This document shows, one piece after another, positions 8,362-15,844 of a stretch of 64,000 bases of DNA (its first letter is position 1; each line of letters begins with the position of its first letter). The translations under genes and the position numbers were made by a program. The notes under the pieces are model-generated. The model searched no databases. It was not told the origin of the DNA and saw only the letters and a program-made list of their open reading frames with translations. Origin of the DNA: Vibrio pomeroyi (lineage in GTDB: Bacteria; Pseudomonadota; Gammaproteobacteria; Enterobacterales; Vibrionaceae); the NCBI GenBank assembly GCA_041879425.1, contig CP090855.1, positions 1 through 64,000 of the forward strand, written 5' to 3'.

Positions 8362-9354
8362 ATGAGGTTTGTTTTACCAGTTGTGTTTTCGGCATTTGCT
8401 TCAATGCCTACTTATAGTGGCCTTGCTCCAAGTGAAGGTTTCAGTGGTAACTTCAGCGTTTTGGCCGGTTTCTATTCAGACAGCAGTAATCTGAGTACCG
8501 AGCAAAACTCGAATCAAGCAACTAATACCATGGAAGGAGACAGTGAAAACCAAGGCTTACTTGGCTTTCTTGGAACCGTTCAATACACCTTTGGTGAATC
8601 TTTAACTCACCAAGTTTATGCCGGTACTACCCGAGAGGATATCGCGACAGGTACTATTGCGTTTGAGATTGGTTACCGACATCAACTGTCTGGCGGCACC
8701 ATCTTAGATGTCTCTGTGTTGCCAACGCTTATCTCTGGTAAGGCTTGGTCGGATCCTTATGCCGTCGATGTCAATCGAAACGAAACTGATGTGAAAGGTA
8801 ATGTAGGACGTCTACAGCTGACCAACATTGGCGGAACGGCTTTTCAAACGGATTTCGCGATTGGTGAATCTGATGTGGATGATGAGTTATCGGGCACTCT
8901 AGGCACTCAACCCATAGCGGCACAAGACGCAGCGCTGTTAGATAGGGAAAGAACCTATCTGTACGCTAAAGCAGGTTATCGCTTTATATTGCCAAACCAA
9001 TCAGGCTTGTTAGTACCTTCTATGGTGTATTTCAATTCAGATGCAGAAGGCGGTGCACTCAGCTTTGATAGCTACGGTATTGAATTGAATTACGCGAAGA
9101 GAATTGGCCGTCATGGCTTTGTTGTCACATTGGATGCCAGTGATCGTCAGTATGATGAAGCGAATCCGATTTATGGAAAAACTCGTGAAGAGAACGAATA
9201 CGGCGCCTTCTTAGCGTATGAATTTGGCGGATTAATGGGTTATGAAGATTGGTCGTTTATCACCTTACTGGGTCTAAGATCGATTGATTCCAATATCGAT
9301 TTCTATAATTCTGAACAGGTACTCGCGAGCGTCGGTGTCGACTATAAGTTCTAA
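8362..9354 (+). CDS. Outer-membrane beta-barrel protein
   Basis: The product has about 330 residues with a short N-terminal signal-like segment (MRFVLPVVFSAFASM) and then alternating beta-strand patterns, ending in an aromatic C-terminal strand, VGVDYKF, typical of outer-membrane barrels. I chose the ATG at 8362 because GGATG lies 8 bases upstream and it puts the hydrophobic segment at the terminus; ATG 8350 and GTG 8335 are alternatives. Acidic loops and the absence of cysteine are consistent with a surface barrel. No porin subfamily is recognised. Confidence 0.6.
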   Translation: MRFVLPVVFSAFASMPTYSGLAPSEGFSGNFSVLAGFYSDSSNLSTEQNSNQATNTMEGDSENQGLLGFLGTVQYTFGESLTHQVYAGTTREDIATGTIAFEIGYRHQLSGGTILDVSVLPTLISGKAWSDPYAVDVNRNETDVKGNVGRLQLTNIGGTAFQTDFAIGESDVDDELSGTLGTQPIAAQDAALLDRERTYLYAKAGYRFILPNQSGLLVPSMVYFNSDAEGGALSFDSYGIELNYAKRIGRHGFVVTLDASDRQYDEANPIYGKTREENEYGAFLAYEFGGLMGYEDWSFITLLGLRSIDSNIDFYNSEQVLASVGVDYKF

Positions 9355-9516
9355 AGATTAGAGTTTCCGAAACCTTGTATAACACTAAGATTTCGTTGAG
9401 TTTTACTATCTGTTTAATTATTTCGAGCACTTATAATCTTTAAGGTTGTAGGTGCTCGTTGCTATCCGTAGTATGAAAGTCGTTCAGTTAAAAAGATCAG
9501 ATAGTAAGGAAGCGCT

Positions 9517-10011
9517 TTGGAAATACAAATTAGACATCTAGAACTCACAGACAACCAAGATATTTTTGATATTTATCGCCATCCATCAGTATCAGAAAAC
9601 ACCTCACAAAAGCCTTTCCTCAGCTCTGATCAAGTGGAACGACTGTTTGGTCATTCTGACCATTTCACTTTAGTCGCAGAAGTGTCAGGTAAAGTCGTCG
9701 GCCACATTACTTTATTTATGACGACCAAGGTTCGAGACAGACACAGTGCAGGTCTTGGGATCGCGATTCACCCTGACATCCACGGTAAAGGGGTAGGTAA
9801 GGCACTAATGCAAGAAGCGATCAATCAGGGCGATAACTGGCTTAACCTCGTTCGACTTGAATTAGAAGTGCATGCCGATAATCACGGTGCGATTGCTTTA
9901 TATGAAGGCGTCGGCTTTCAATTAGAGGGCACCAAAAGGCTGAGCACATTCAAAGGCGGGAAATACATTGATATGTTGCTGATGTCGAGAATCAGACCTG
10001 ACTACCTTTGA
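9517..10011 (+). CDS. GNAT-family N-acetyltransferase
   Basis: The product has 164 residues and a single GNAT domain, resembling the RimJ/RimL and PhnO/YhhY-like groups. The acyl-CoA loop reads HPDIHGKGVGKALMQEAI (about residues 88-105), followed by LELEVHADNHGAIALYEGVGF. I accept a TTG start at 9517 because AAGGA lies 6 bases upstream and no ATG serves better. The acceptor is unknown; YhhY-type enzymes acetylate amino-acid derivatives. Confidence 0.85.
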   Translation: MEIQIRHLELTDNQDIFDIYRHPSVSENTSQKPFLSSDQVERLFGHSDHFTLVAEVSGKVVGHITLFMTTKVRDRHSAGLGIAIHPDIHGKGVGKALMQEAINQGDNWLNLVRLELEVHADNHGAIALYEGVGFQLEGTKRLSTFKGGKYIDMLLMSRIRPDYL

Positions 10012-10073
10012 TTATTGGCGATTCGTCTGGTTTGAAATGGCGAGTAAAATAGCGATAGTGATAGCAATAGTTC

Positions 10074-10105
10074 AAAGCCCTAAACTGTTCATAGTTTAGG
10101 GCTTT
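10074..10105. terminator. Bidirectional terminator between the GNAT and LuxR-type genes
   Basis: A 13-bp stem, AAAGCCCTAAACT paired with AGTTTAGGGCTTT around a 6-base loop, lies between two convergent genes. T-rich sequence follows in each direction. Confidence 0.8.
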
Positions 10106-10173
10106 ATGTTATCTGGGAAGTTGTATTGCTTGGGAAGGCTCGTTGGATGACAGGCTTATTTTTGATGACAGGG

Positions 10174-10965
10174 TTACTTAGTGTCTATCCCAAAACCGTT
10201 GCGCAGCGCAAATTGAATCAGTTCAGTGTGATTATCGAGCTCGAGAATATCTAACATGCGGTATTTGTGAGATTCAATGGTTCTTGGACTCAGAAACAGA
10301 ATCTCTGCACATTGTTTTGCCGTATGACCTTGGGCCAGTTGAGTTAGAACGGTGCATTGCTTTTTGGTCAGTAACAGCAGCTTTTCACTTTCATTGATGT
10401 TGTTTTCTTCATCGCTGGTGACACTGCGCGTCATTTTAGAGTGTTGCCAAAAGCAGAGCCAAATATCACTGAGCAATTTAATGCGCTTCATATCCGCTGC
10501 TTCAATGGGTGTATCGTAGCGGTTGAAACGTGAGAAGCCGATAGCGCCCCATTGTTGTCCAAATAGAGAAAGGCTCACAATGCCGTGCCAATGTGCACCT
10601 TCTTCATAAAGTATACGTAACGGGTCGAGTTTGTGGTTCTTAAGTGTCTCTTCTGGGAACAATTGCCAACACTCTTTTGAACGTAAAAGCTTAAGGTAAT
10701 CAAGATAGTTACCTTTTAGAAAACGTTCAATTTCAAGCGGTGGGGTATCTGTTTTAGACACTGAAATGCTCTTACCTGTGTCCAAAAGAATCATAGAGTT
10801 TGGGAATAGGGTGAGCCTGTCGAGTTTAAACCAAGCAAGCGCTTCTCGTGCCAGCAAGGCAAAAGTGCTGTCGAAATCTTTGGGTTGGCAAGCGGTCAAA
10901 ATGTTGGTTTGGTGAGAGAGCAGCTCTTCAAAGCTATCGAATTGGTTATCTTTCATATTGACCAT
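10174..10965 (-). CDS. LuxR-type transcriptional regulator
   Basis: The product has about 263 residues with a C-terminal LuxR helix-turn-helix (roughly the last 60 residues, with the segments LTKKQCTVLTQLAQGHTAKQ and LSPRTIESHKYRML). The N-terminal 190 residues look like a small-molecule or GAF-type sensing domain (WGAIGFSRFN), not a receiver, so this is not a classical response regulator. It has no luxI partner here. The start is uncertain. I prefer the ATG at 10965 because a sigma70-like promoter appears to overlap the longer frame that begins at TTG 11013. Confidence 0.75.
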   Translation of the reverse strand: MVNMKDNQFDSFEELLSHQTNILTACQPKDFDSTFALLAREALAWFKLDRLTLFPNSMILLDTGKSISVSKTDTPPLEIERFLKGNYLDYLKLLRSKECWQLFPEETLKNHKLDPLRILYEEGAHWHGIVSLSLFGQQWGAIGFSRFNRYDTPIEAADMKRIKLLSDIWLCFWQHSKMTRSVTSDEENNINESEKLLLLTKKQCTVLTQLAQGHTAKQCAEILFLSPRTIESHKYRMLDILELDNHTELIQFALRNGFGIDTK

Positions 10966-10983
10966 TATTGGGGGTTTAAGACA

Positions 10984-11013
10984 AAAATAGCGGTAACAAC
11001 CAAAGTGTGTCAA
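10984..11013 (-). promoter_or_regulatory. Candidate sigma70 promoter for the LuxR-type gene
   Basis: On the minus strand TTGACA (11013-11008) is followed after 18 bases by TATTTT (10989-10984), which lies just upstream of the preferred start codon. It is a sequence match only. Confidence 0.35.
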
Positions 11014-11159
11014 CCCAAGCGTCGAATGTTGTTCTGAATTAATAGGGTATGTAGCTTCAAGCCTTTATTGAGTCATTGGTTAGTAAAATCCCTATTGAGC
11101 GATGTAATTCTCCGCCGAACCCTGTAAATCTCTGTTGAACGGTGTATAGTAGCAACCGT

Positions 11160-11231
11160 TTGCTTCGTATAACCCCAATGATATGGTTTGGGGGTCTCTA
11201 CCAGCTCCCGCAAAGTGCTGATTACGAAGGG
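11160..11231 (+). ncRNA. Adenine-type purine riboswitch aptamer
   Basis: The three-way-junction purine aptamer is clear. P1 pairs CTTCGTA (11163-11169) with TACGAAG (11223-11229). The core contains the family sequences TATAAccccAATGATATGG, GTCTCTACC and the terminal GATTAC. The base at the specificity position in the last junction is T (GATTACG rather than GACTACG), which in this family selects adenine over guanine. It sits directly upstream of add, as in Vibrio vulnificus, where adenine binding opens translation of adenosine deaminase. Confidence 0.93.
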
Positions 11232-11306
11232 TTTAGATCACGATTGTGTTCTTACTCTTTGTAATGGCGTTCAAAAACATCCTGTCTATTATTCAGAGTA
11301 AGTGCA

Positions 11307-11328
11307 CACCTAAAATCCATAGTAGGTG
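11307..11328 (+). promoter_or_regulatory. Hairpin covering the add ribosome-binding site
   Basis: CACCTA (11307-11312) can pair with TAGGTG (11323-11328), burying the AGGTG Shine-Dalgarno sequence 4 bases before the add start codon. Together with the absence of a terminator after the aptamer, this fits a translational riboswitch. The switch between folds is inferred, not shown. Confidence 0.55.
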
Positions 11329-11332
11329 AAAT

Positions 11333-12346
11333 ATGAACGCATTTATTCAAGGGCTTCCAAAAGTAGAGCTGCATTTACACATTGAAGGCTCACTCGAACC
11401 TGAGTTGCTTTTCCAACTCGCTCAGCGCAACGGCATTGACCTGCCTTACTCATCCCCAGAGCAGTTAAGGCTCGCATACGAATTCGATGACTTGCAGTCG
11501 TTTCTCGATATCTATTATCAAGGTGCTGATGCGCTTCGCACTGAACAAGACTTCTATGACCTAACATGGGCGTACTTAGAACGCTGTAAAGCTGATAATG
11601 TCATTCACACCGAAATATTCTTTGATCCTCAGACACATACCGATCGTGGTATTGCATTCGACACGGTGATTAACGGGATTCATCGTGCGCTCGAACAGGG
11701 GCAACAAGAACTGGGTATTACCTCGCAGATTATTGCCTGTTTCTTGCGTCACCTGTCTGAAGAGACTGCGATTCAAACGTTCGCCGATGTGTTAAAGCAT
11801 CAAGATAAAATCATTGGCGTTGGACTCGATTCTTCAGAACTAGGGCACCCACCAGAGAAGTTTAAACGCGCATTCCAACAAGCCAAACAAGCGGGCTTTT
11901 TGACGGTAGCTCATGCTGGGGAAGAAGGACCCGCACAAAACATCGTCGATGCGATTGAGATGCTCAGCGTGAGTCGTGTCGATCATGGTGTGCAGTGTAT
12001 GGCTGATGACGCCTTGATAGCCGAATTGATTGAGACGAAAATGCCGCTGACCGTGTGTCCATTATCTAACATCAAATTGCGTGTGTTTGATGCCATGGAA
12101 GATCACAACATTGTCGAGCTGTTGAGAAAGGGCGTCGCTGTGACCATTAACTCTGATGATCCGGCTTACTTTGGTGGCTACATGTCGGATAACTTCAACG
12201 CAGTGAGCCAAGCTCATGAGATGACGCAACAAGAGTTGGCGCAGTTTACCTTGAATGCCATCGAAGCGAGCTTTATTGAAGAGTCATTGAAGCAGCAATA
12301 TCGACATGCCGTTCAAGTGTATCTTGAGCAAGCAAGTGATCTGTAA
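11333..12346 (+). CDS. add: Adenosine deaminase
   Basis: The product has 337 residues and is the cytosolic TIM-barrel enzyme that converts adenosine to inosine and ammonia for purine salvage. Metal and catalytic motifs are present: PKVELHLHIEGS near the N-terminus (zinc histidines), VAHAGEEG (catalytic region), VDHGVQ, and the SDDPAYF segment near residue 275 with the zinc/catalytic aspartates. Length is normal for the family. It follows an adenine riboswitch and a ribosome-binding-site hairpin, so it is likely induced when adenine is abundant. It is monocistronic and ends at a strong hairpin. Confidence 0.95.
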   Translation: MNAFIQGLPKVELHLHIEGSLEPELLFQLAQRNGIDLPYSSPEQLRLAYEFDDLQSFLDIYYQGADALRTEQDFYDLTWAYLERCKADNVIHTEIFFDPQTHTDRGIAFDTVINGIHRALEQGQQELGITSQIIACFLRHLSEETAIQTFADVLKHQDKIIGVGLDSSELGHPPEKFKRAFQQAKQAGFLTVAHAGEEGPAQNIVDAIEMLSVSRVDHGVQCMADDALIAELIETKMPLTVCPLSNIKLRVFDAMEDHNIVELLRKGVAVTINSDDPAYFGGYMSDNFNAVSQAHEMTQQELAQFTLNAIEASFIEESLKQQYRHAVQVYLEQASDL

Positions 12347-12369
12347 TCTATCCCTTACAAAAAATAGAA

Positions 12370-12396
12370 ACGACCAGCCTTTGCTGGTCGTTTTTT
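12370..12396 (+). terminator. Rho-independent terminator of add
   Basis: CGACCAGC (12371-12378) pairs with GCTGGTCG (12383-12390) around a 4-base loop and is followed by TTTTTTGTTT. Confidence 0.9.
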
Positions 12397-12435
12397 GTTT
12401 CGCCTGCGCACGATTCGCAAACTAAGTAAATGACT

Positions 12436-12483
12436 TAAGATACTAAGATACTAAGATACTAAGATACTAAGATACTAAGATAT
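12436..12483. repeat. 8-bp tandem repeat, six copies
   Basis: The unit TAAGATAC is repeated five times and followed by a sixth copy ending in T. It lies between the add terminator and the Crp/Fnr-type gene, about 125 bp before that gene's start codon. It is a candidate slippage repeat in the promoter region. Confidence 0.92.
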
Positions 12484-12607
12484 AAGATTTTATTTAAACA
12501 AAAACCTCTTATCTCCGAGAGGATGAACTACATTTAAAGGAGATCTCTAAAGATCTGGGTATACAACGTTAACCTTGTACAGCGATTGTCGGAGGAGGAT
12601 TAAACCG

Positions 12608-13324
12608 TTGCTAGAACCAACAATCAGTGAACAAATACAGTGGCCGTGTGAGTTGCCACAAGAACTGATCGATAGCTTAGTTGAGATTGCCGTTTTCAAA
12701 ACGGGTATCCACAGCCTTGAGATCACACAGAAGTTTCAAAACCTGCCGGGCGTTTTTTATATTCTCAGCGGTTCTGCAGGTATCTGCTTTTCAACCGAGA
12801 ACATGAAGAGCCTTTCTGGTGGAGTCATCGGAAAGGGCGATTGGATGGGTGCCTTAACGATTCACGCTGAGTACAATCTATTTGCCGTTGCAGAAGAGGT
12901 TGAACCCATCACTATGATACTTTTCCCAGCAGATAAGGTACTAGAGTTGGCTGAAGAGCAATGTATGGTCTTCAAATGGCTTCTGCATAGTGGGACCAGA
13001 GCACAATCCATTTGGATGCAAGCTTACTTATCCTCGATTCATGAAAAAGAGCAGAAAACCATTTACGTCTTGTTGGAACTTGCTGCGCGTCAGAACAATA
13101 TTGCAGGTGAGACTGTGAGCATTAATATCTCACAAACTCAATTGAGTACCATTACAGGGATCTCGAGACCCAGATTGAATGAGGTGCTGAAAGGTATAGA
13201 GCAACAGGGTTTAGTGAAGATTCAAAGAGGGAAGGTGTTTATCACCGATGTTGAGGGTTTGTATGAGCGTATTTCGCCAATGAATCTGATGATGCGTGAT
13301 CCTGTCGCTGAGATTAAGGCATGA
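12608..13324 (+). CDS. Crp/Fnr-family transcriptional regulator
   Basis: The product has about 238 residues: an N-terminal cyclic-nucleotide-binding-like barrel (about 20-130), a long dimerisation helix, and a C-terminal winged helix (about 165-215, with the segment SQTQLSTITGISRPRLNEVL). No Fnr-type N-terminal cysteine cluster is present, and the CRP cAMP pocket RAAT sequence is not recognisable, so the ligand is unknown. The start was set at TTG 12608 because GGAGGAGG lies 9 bases upstream; an earlier in-frame TTG at 12575 lacks such a site. It stands alone behind a tandem repeat. Confidence 0.82.
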   Translation: MLEPTISEQIQWPCELPQELIDSLVEIAVFKTGIHSLEITQKFQNLPGVFYILSGSAGICFSTENMKSLSGGVIGKGDWMGALTIHAEYNLFAVAEEVEPITMILFPADKVLELAEEQCMVFKWLLHSGTRAQSIWMQAYLSSIHEKEQKTIYVLLELAARQNNIAGETVSINISQTQLSTITGISRPRLNEVLKGIEQQGLVKIQRGKVFITDVEGLYERISPMNLMMRDPVAEIKA

Positions 13325-13443
13325 ACCGCAATATCAAACGAAAAAATTATGCACAGTGTTCTTTTAGGAACATACATCAAAAGAGAATATCTATAATGTT
13401 CACTCTATATTTATAAATTGAATTAGAGCGGAATAGAATTGTT

Positions 13444-13602
13444 ATGAAAATGGCTGTACTGGAATATAAAGTATTGGGACTTGGTGACTGGATTAAAACA
13501 AGAATTTCTAGCCGCTGTGCATATTTACTGGCTGAAGAATATAAAGCGTTGGGATGGCCAACCAAAGTGGATGGCAAAGTGGTATCGATTGAGTCTGCAT
13601 AG
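13444..13602 (+). CDS. Small protein of 52 residues, unknown
   Basis: An ATG at 13444 opens a 52-codon frame that starts MKMAVLEYKVLG and ends with DGKVVSIESA before TAG. The composition is protein-like, with an amphipathic stretch and a tryptophan-proline turn (ALGWPTKV). The Shine-Dalgarno sequence is weak. A strong terminator hairpin begins 39 bp after the stop, supporting a transcribed unit. No family is recognised. Confidence 0.5.
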   Translation: MKMAVLEYKVLGLGDWIKTRISSRCAYLLAEEYKALGWPTKVDGKVVSIESA

Positions 13603-13640
13603 TCTAAACGAGCCCAAATTACCTAGATGGAAGATTAAAA

Positions 13641-13672
13641 AGAAGCTGGCAGTGTGCCAGCTTCTTTCATTT
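13641..13672. terminator. Terminator between the small gene and the YccT-like gene
   Basis: AGAAGCTGGCA (13641-13651) pairs with TGCCAGCTTCT (13655-13665) over 11 bp, followed by TTCATTTTT. An A-run on the other side makes it usable by the convergent minus-strand gene as well. Confidence 0.88.
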
Positions 13673-13691
13673 TTAAATTAAGACAGTTGAG

Positions 13692-14363
13692 TTACTTGTT
13701 CACGTATTCTTTAAATTTCTGCTTGGTTTCAGCGTCAGCTTTCTCGTACCAGAAATACAACATTTCTTCAGCTGTATTCGCAGCATTTCCGTCAATCTTT
13801 GCTGGAAGCGTTACTGGCTGCGCTACAACAGCCGCTGCGCCCGCGCTAGCACCTACTGTAAGTGCTGCGATGCCGCCTTTTTGGTTGTATTCTTTCGCTT
13901 CTTGCGGGTACTTACGACCGATCTGCATGCCATCTTTGATTAGCTTATCTTGCTTAACACTGATTGCATTTTGGTTTTCATCAACCAGTTTCCAATCTAA
14001 GTTTTGAAAGCCTTTTTTCGCTTCGTTGGTGTTGCGGAACTTAGGCATGTCGAACGTTACTGTTGTGTCTGTCGCGTCAAAAGTAGCAATAATGGTATCG
14101 CTGTCGACAAACTCACGGTCGTTGCCTTGGCTGAAGGCAAGCTGATATTTGAAAACGATTTGGTTCACGCCATCTGGAACGGTGATCGTTTTGCTCGAAG
14201 AGAAGAAACCACCCTCAAGATCAGGTTTAGCTTCATTTACAGCTAAGACTTCGACTAAAGCATCTGCGCTAGAAGGAACTTCAATTGTTACGTCAGCTAA
14301 CACTTGTGGTGCTGCGATAATTGTGGAAAGCAGCGCGATGGATTGTAATGTTTTCATAGTCAT
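13692..14363 (-). CDS. YccT-like (DUF2057) exported protein
   Basis: The product has 223 residues with a signal peptide ending near VLA-DVT and a mature domain matching DUF2057 (YccT) proteins. The pattern is an early VEVLAVNE and then FEDGVNQ-like turns (VPDGVNQIVFKY), with MPKFRNTNEAKKGF in the middle. In E. coli the family member CsgI acts in the periplasm on curli assembly. No curli genes are in this window, so the role here is open. Two ATGs (14363 and 14357) are equally possible starts. It is a single-gene unit. Confidence 0.78.
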   Translation of the reverse strand: MTMKTLQSIALLSTIIAAPQVLADVTIEVPSSADALVEVLAVNEAKPDLEGGFFSSSKTITVPDGVNQIVFKYQLAFSQGNDREFVDSDTIIATFDATDTTVTFDMPKFRNTNEAKKGFQNLDWKLVDENQNAISVKQDKLIKDGMQIGRKYPQEAKEYNQKGGIAALTVGASAGAAAVVAQPVTLPAKIDGNAANTAEEMLYFWYEKADAETKQKFKEYVNK

Positions 14364-14518
14364 ACAGTTATTTAGGTGAGTAGTTCTACACTCGCATGCA
14401 TAAAGAAGTATTTCAAGTTGCCTTGTCTCGATTTGGCAAAATTCACCGAAACTTAACGTAAGGCTAAATCTTGCACGTTGAAGTTGTGCTTTTTTCGGTG
14501 AAGTAGAGCAAATTTTCT

Positions 14519-15832
14519 TCAGGCAACGCCTTTATTTGTTGAGTTATTGGATTGTGTCGAACTATGTTGAGTGTTTTCATCCAATATTTCTGCGAGCATG
14601 TGTTTATCAATAGGTTTATGAATAACGCCTTTAACGCCCAAATCTTGAAACTGTTGTTGCACTAATTTCGAGACATCAGCGGTACAGGCAATGATCGTGG
14701 TGGGTAGCTTGTGTTCTTTTAGTAGAACATTGGTCGCATCCAAGCCTGTCATTTTCGGCATGTGGTGATCCATCAATATGATGTCGTAATGCTTATCCAA
14801 TGCCATATTTACTGCTTTTGAGCCATCTTCTGCGTGGTCTATGCCTTGATAACCAAGCTGGTTTAGAAGCTTAGTTAGGATGATGCTATTCACGTTGTTA
14901 TCTTCGGCGATCAATATCGAAGTTGTTCCGTCTTCGATTAGGTTTTCTGGTGGTTCAGTTTTATCACTCGAGTCTTTAGAAGTCGTTGCTTTAGCTTTGC
15001 TTAGCTTTGATGGGCTTAACTTGCCTTTGTTCTCACTGGCCCTGTTAAAAGACGTTTCTGTCGTGTGATTTTCTGGCTTGTTTTGAGTAACGCTCTGAGC
15101 GGTGTTGCCGGGTTTATTGGTGTGACCTTTGATATTTCGCTGAACTGAGACAAAACCAACCAAGGTTATCTCTTCAAACGTCGGAGAAATGGACTCCGCG
15201 ACCCAATATGACGTGCCATCTTTACGGTATTGCAGTAGTTCAGATTCGTATCGATCTCGTCGATTCAGAGCCTCTGACTTCTGTATGATTTTAACGATGT
15301 CGGAAGCTTTACCTTGTTGAATCTCAGTCAAATTCTTTTTAAGTACATCTTCGAGAGTAAATCCAGAACTGTGTGTAAAAGCCGGATTGACCCATTTAAT
15401 TCGTCCTTGGTCATCAGTGACAATAATGGCGTCTTTGGAGTCCTCTAATGACTTACTTAACATCTCCCTTGGGACACCATCTGAATCGACGTCCTCCAAT
15501 GAGTCAGGCGCTTGTAGATTAATATAAATAGGAATGAACGCTGACACCCAGATGGCGTAAATGGTGATGACGCGATTCAACACGACGAACCAAGTTTCGC
15601 TGGCTGTTTGGGATAAGTAGTAGCCGAGTAGGGTGAGTATGGTGCAGACGATCGCCCACATAATGGCTGAAAATGGTTCTCGTGTTGTCGATGCCAGCAA
15701 GACAATCGTAACGTAGGGCACGGCCATCGCAATGCCTAATGGAACATGATAATCGACCGAGAAAATGATAGTCGCGCCAAGGGCTAAGAACAGGTGCGGA
15801 CCAGTGTTGGGTAAATTCCATTGCCATTTCAT
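14519..15832 (-). CDS. Membrane-anchored PAS-receiver protein
   Basis: The product has about 437 residues. It has four membrane helices in the first 105 residues, a PAS domain at about 130-240 (DAIIVTDDQGRIKWVNPAF), a linker rich in serine, lysine and threonine, and a C-terminal receiver at about 310-425. The receiver has its acidic pair (AEDNN), phospho-acceptor aspartate (LMDHHMP), threonine (ACTAD) and lysine (HKPI). It has no output domain and no kinase domain. The start at ATG 15832 has GAGG 6 bases upstream. It is the third gene of the peroxidase-kinase operon, and its receiver probably takes phosphate from the hybrid kinase or acts as a phosphate sink. Confidence 0.85.
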   Translation of the reverse strand: MKWQWNLPNTGPHLFLALGATIIFSVDYHVPLGIAMAVPYVTIVLLASTTREPFSAIMWAIVCTILTLLGYYLSQTASETWFVVLNRVITIYAIWVSAFIPIYINLQAPDSLEDVDSDGVPREMLSKSLEDSKDAIIVTDDQGRIKWVNPAFTHSSGFTLEDVLKKNLTEIQQGKASDIVKIIQKSEALNRRDRYESELLQYRKDGTSYWVAESISPTFEEITLVGFVSVQRNIKGHTNKPGNTAQSVTQNKPENHTTETSFNRASENKGKLSPSKLSKAKATTSKDSSDKTEPPENLIEDGTTSILIAEDNNVNSIILTKLLNQLGYQGIDHAEDGSKAVNMALDKHYDIILMDHHMPKMTGLDATNVLLKEHKLPTTIIACTADVSKLVQQQFQDLGVKGVIHKPIDKHMLAEILDENTQHSSTQSNNSTNKGVA

Positions 15833-15844
15833 CTGATACCTCAC

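Noticed and set aside
9424..9458. Hairpin CGAGCAC...GTGCTCG after the outer-membrane barrel gene
   Set aside because: The loop is long (about 20 bases) and there is no T-run, so a terminator is not supported.
10174..10965. Quorum-sensing LuxR with an acyl-homoserine-lactone domain
   Set aside because: The N-terminal domain does not show the autoinducer-binding pattern I would expect, and no luxI gene is nearby; only a LuxR-type DNA-binding domain is claimed.
12436..12483. Possible CRISPR-like array
   Set aside because: The units are 8 bp and directly adjacent without spacers, so this is a simple tandem repeat.
13481..13681. Overlapping 66-codon plus-strand frame in the region of the small gene
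   Set aside because: It runs through the terminator hairpin and has no start signal; the 52-codon frame at 13444 is the better candidate.
15519..15827. 102-codon minus-strand frame inside the PAS-receiver gene
   Set aside because: It lies fully within the membrane-helix coding part of that gene in another frame and lacks its own start signal.
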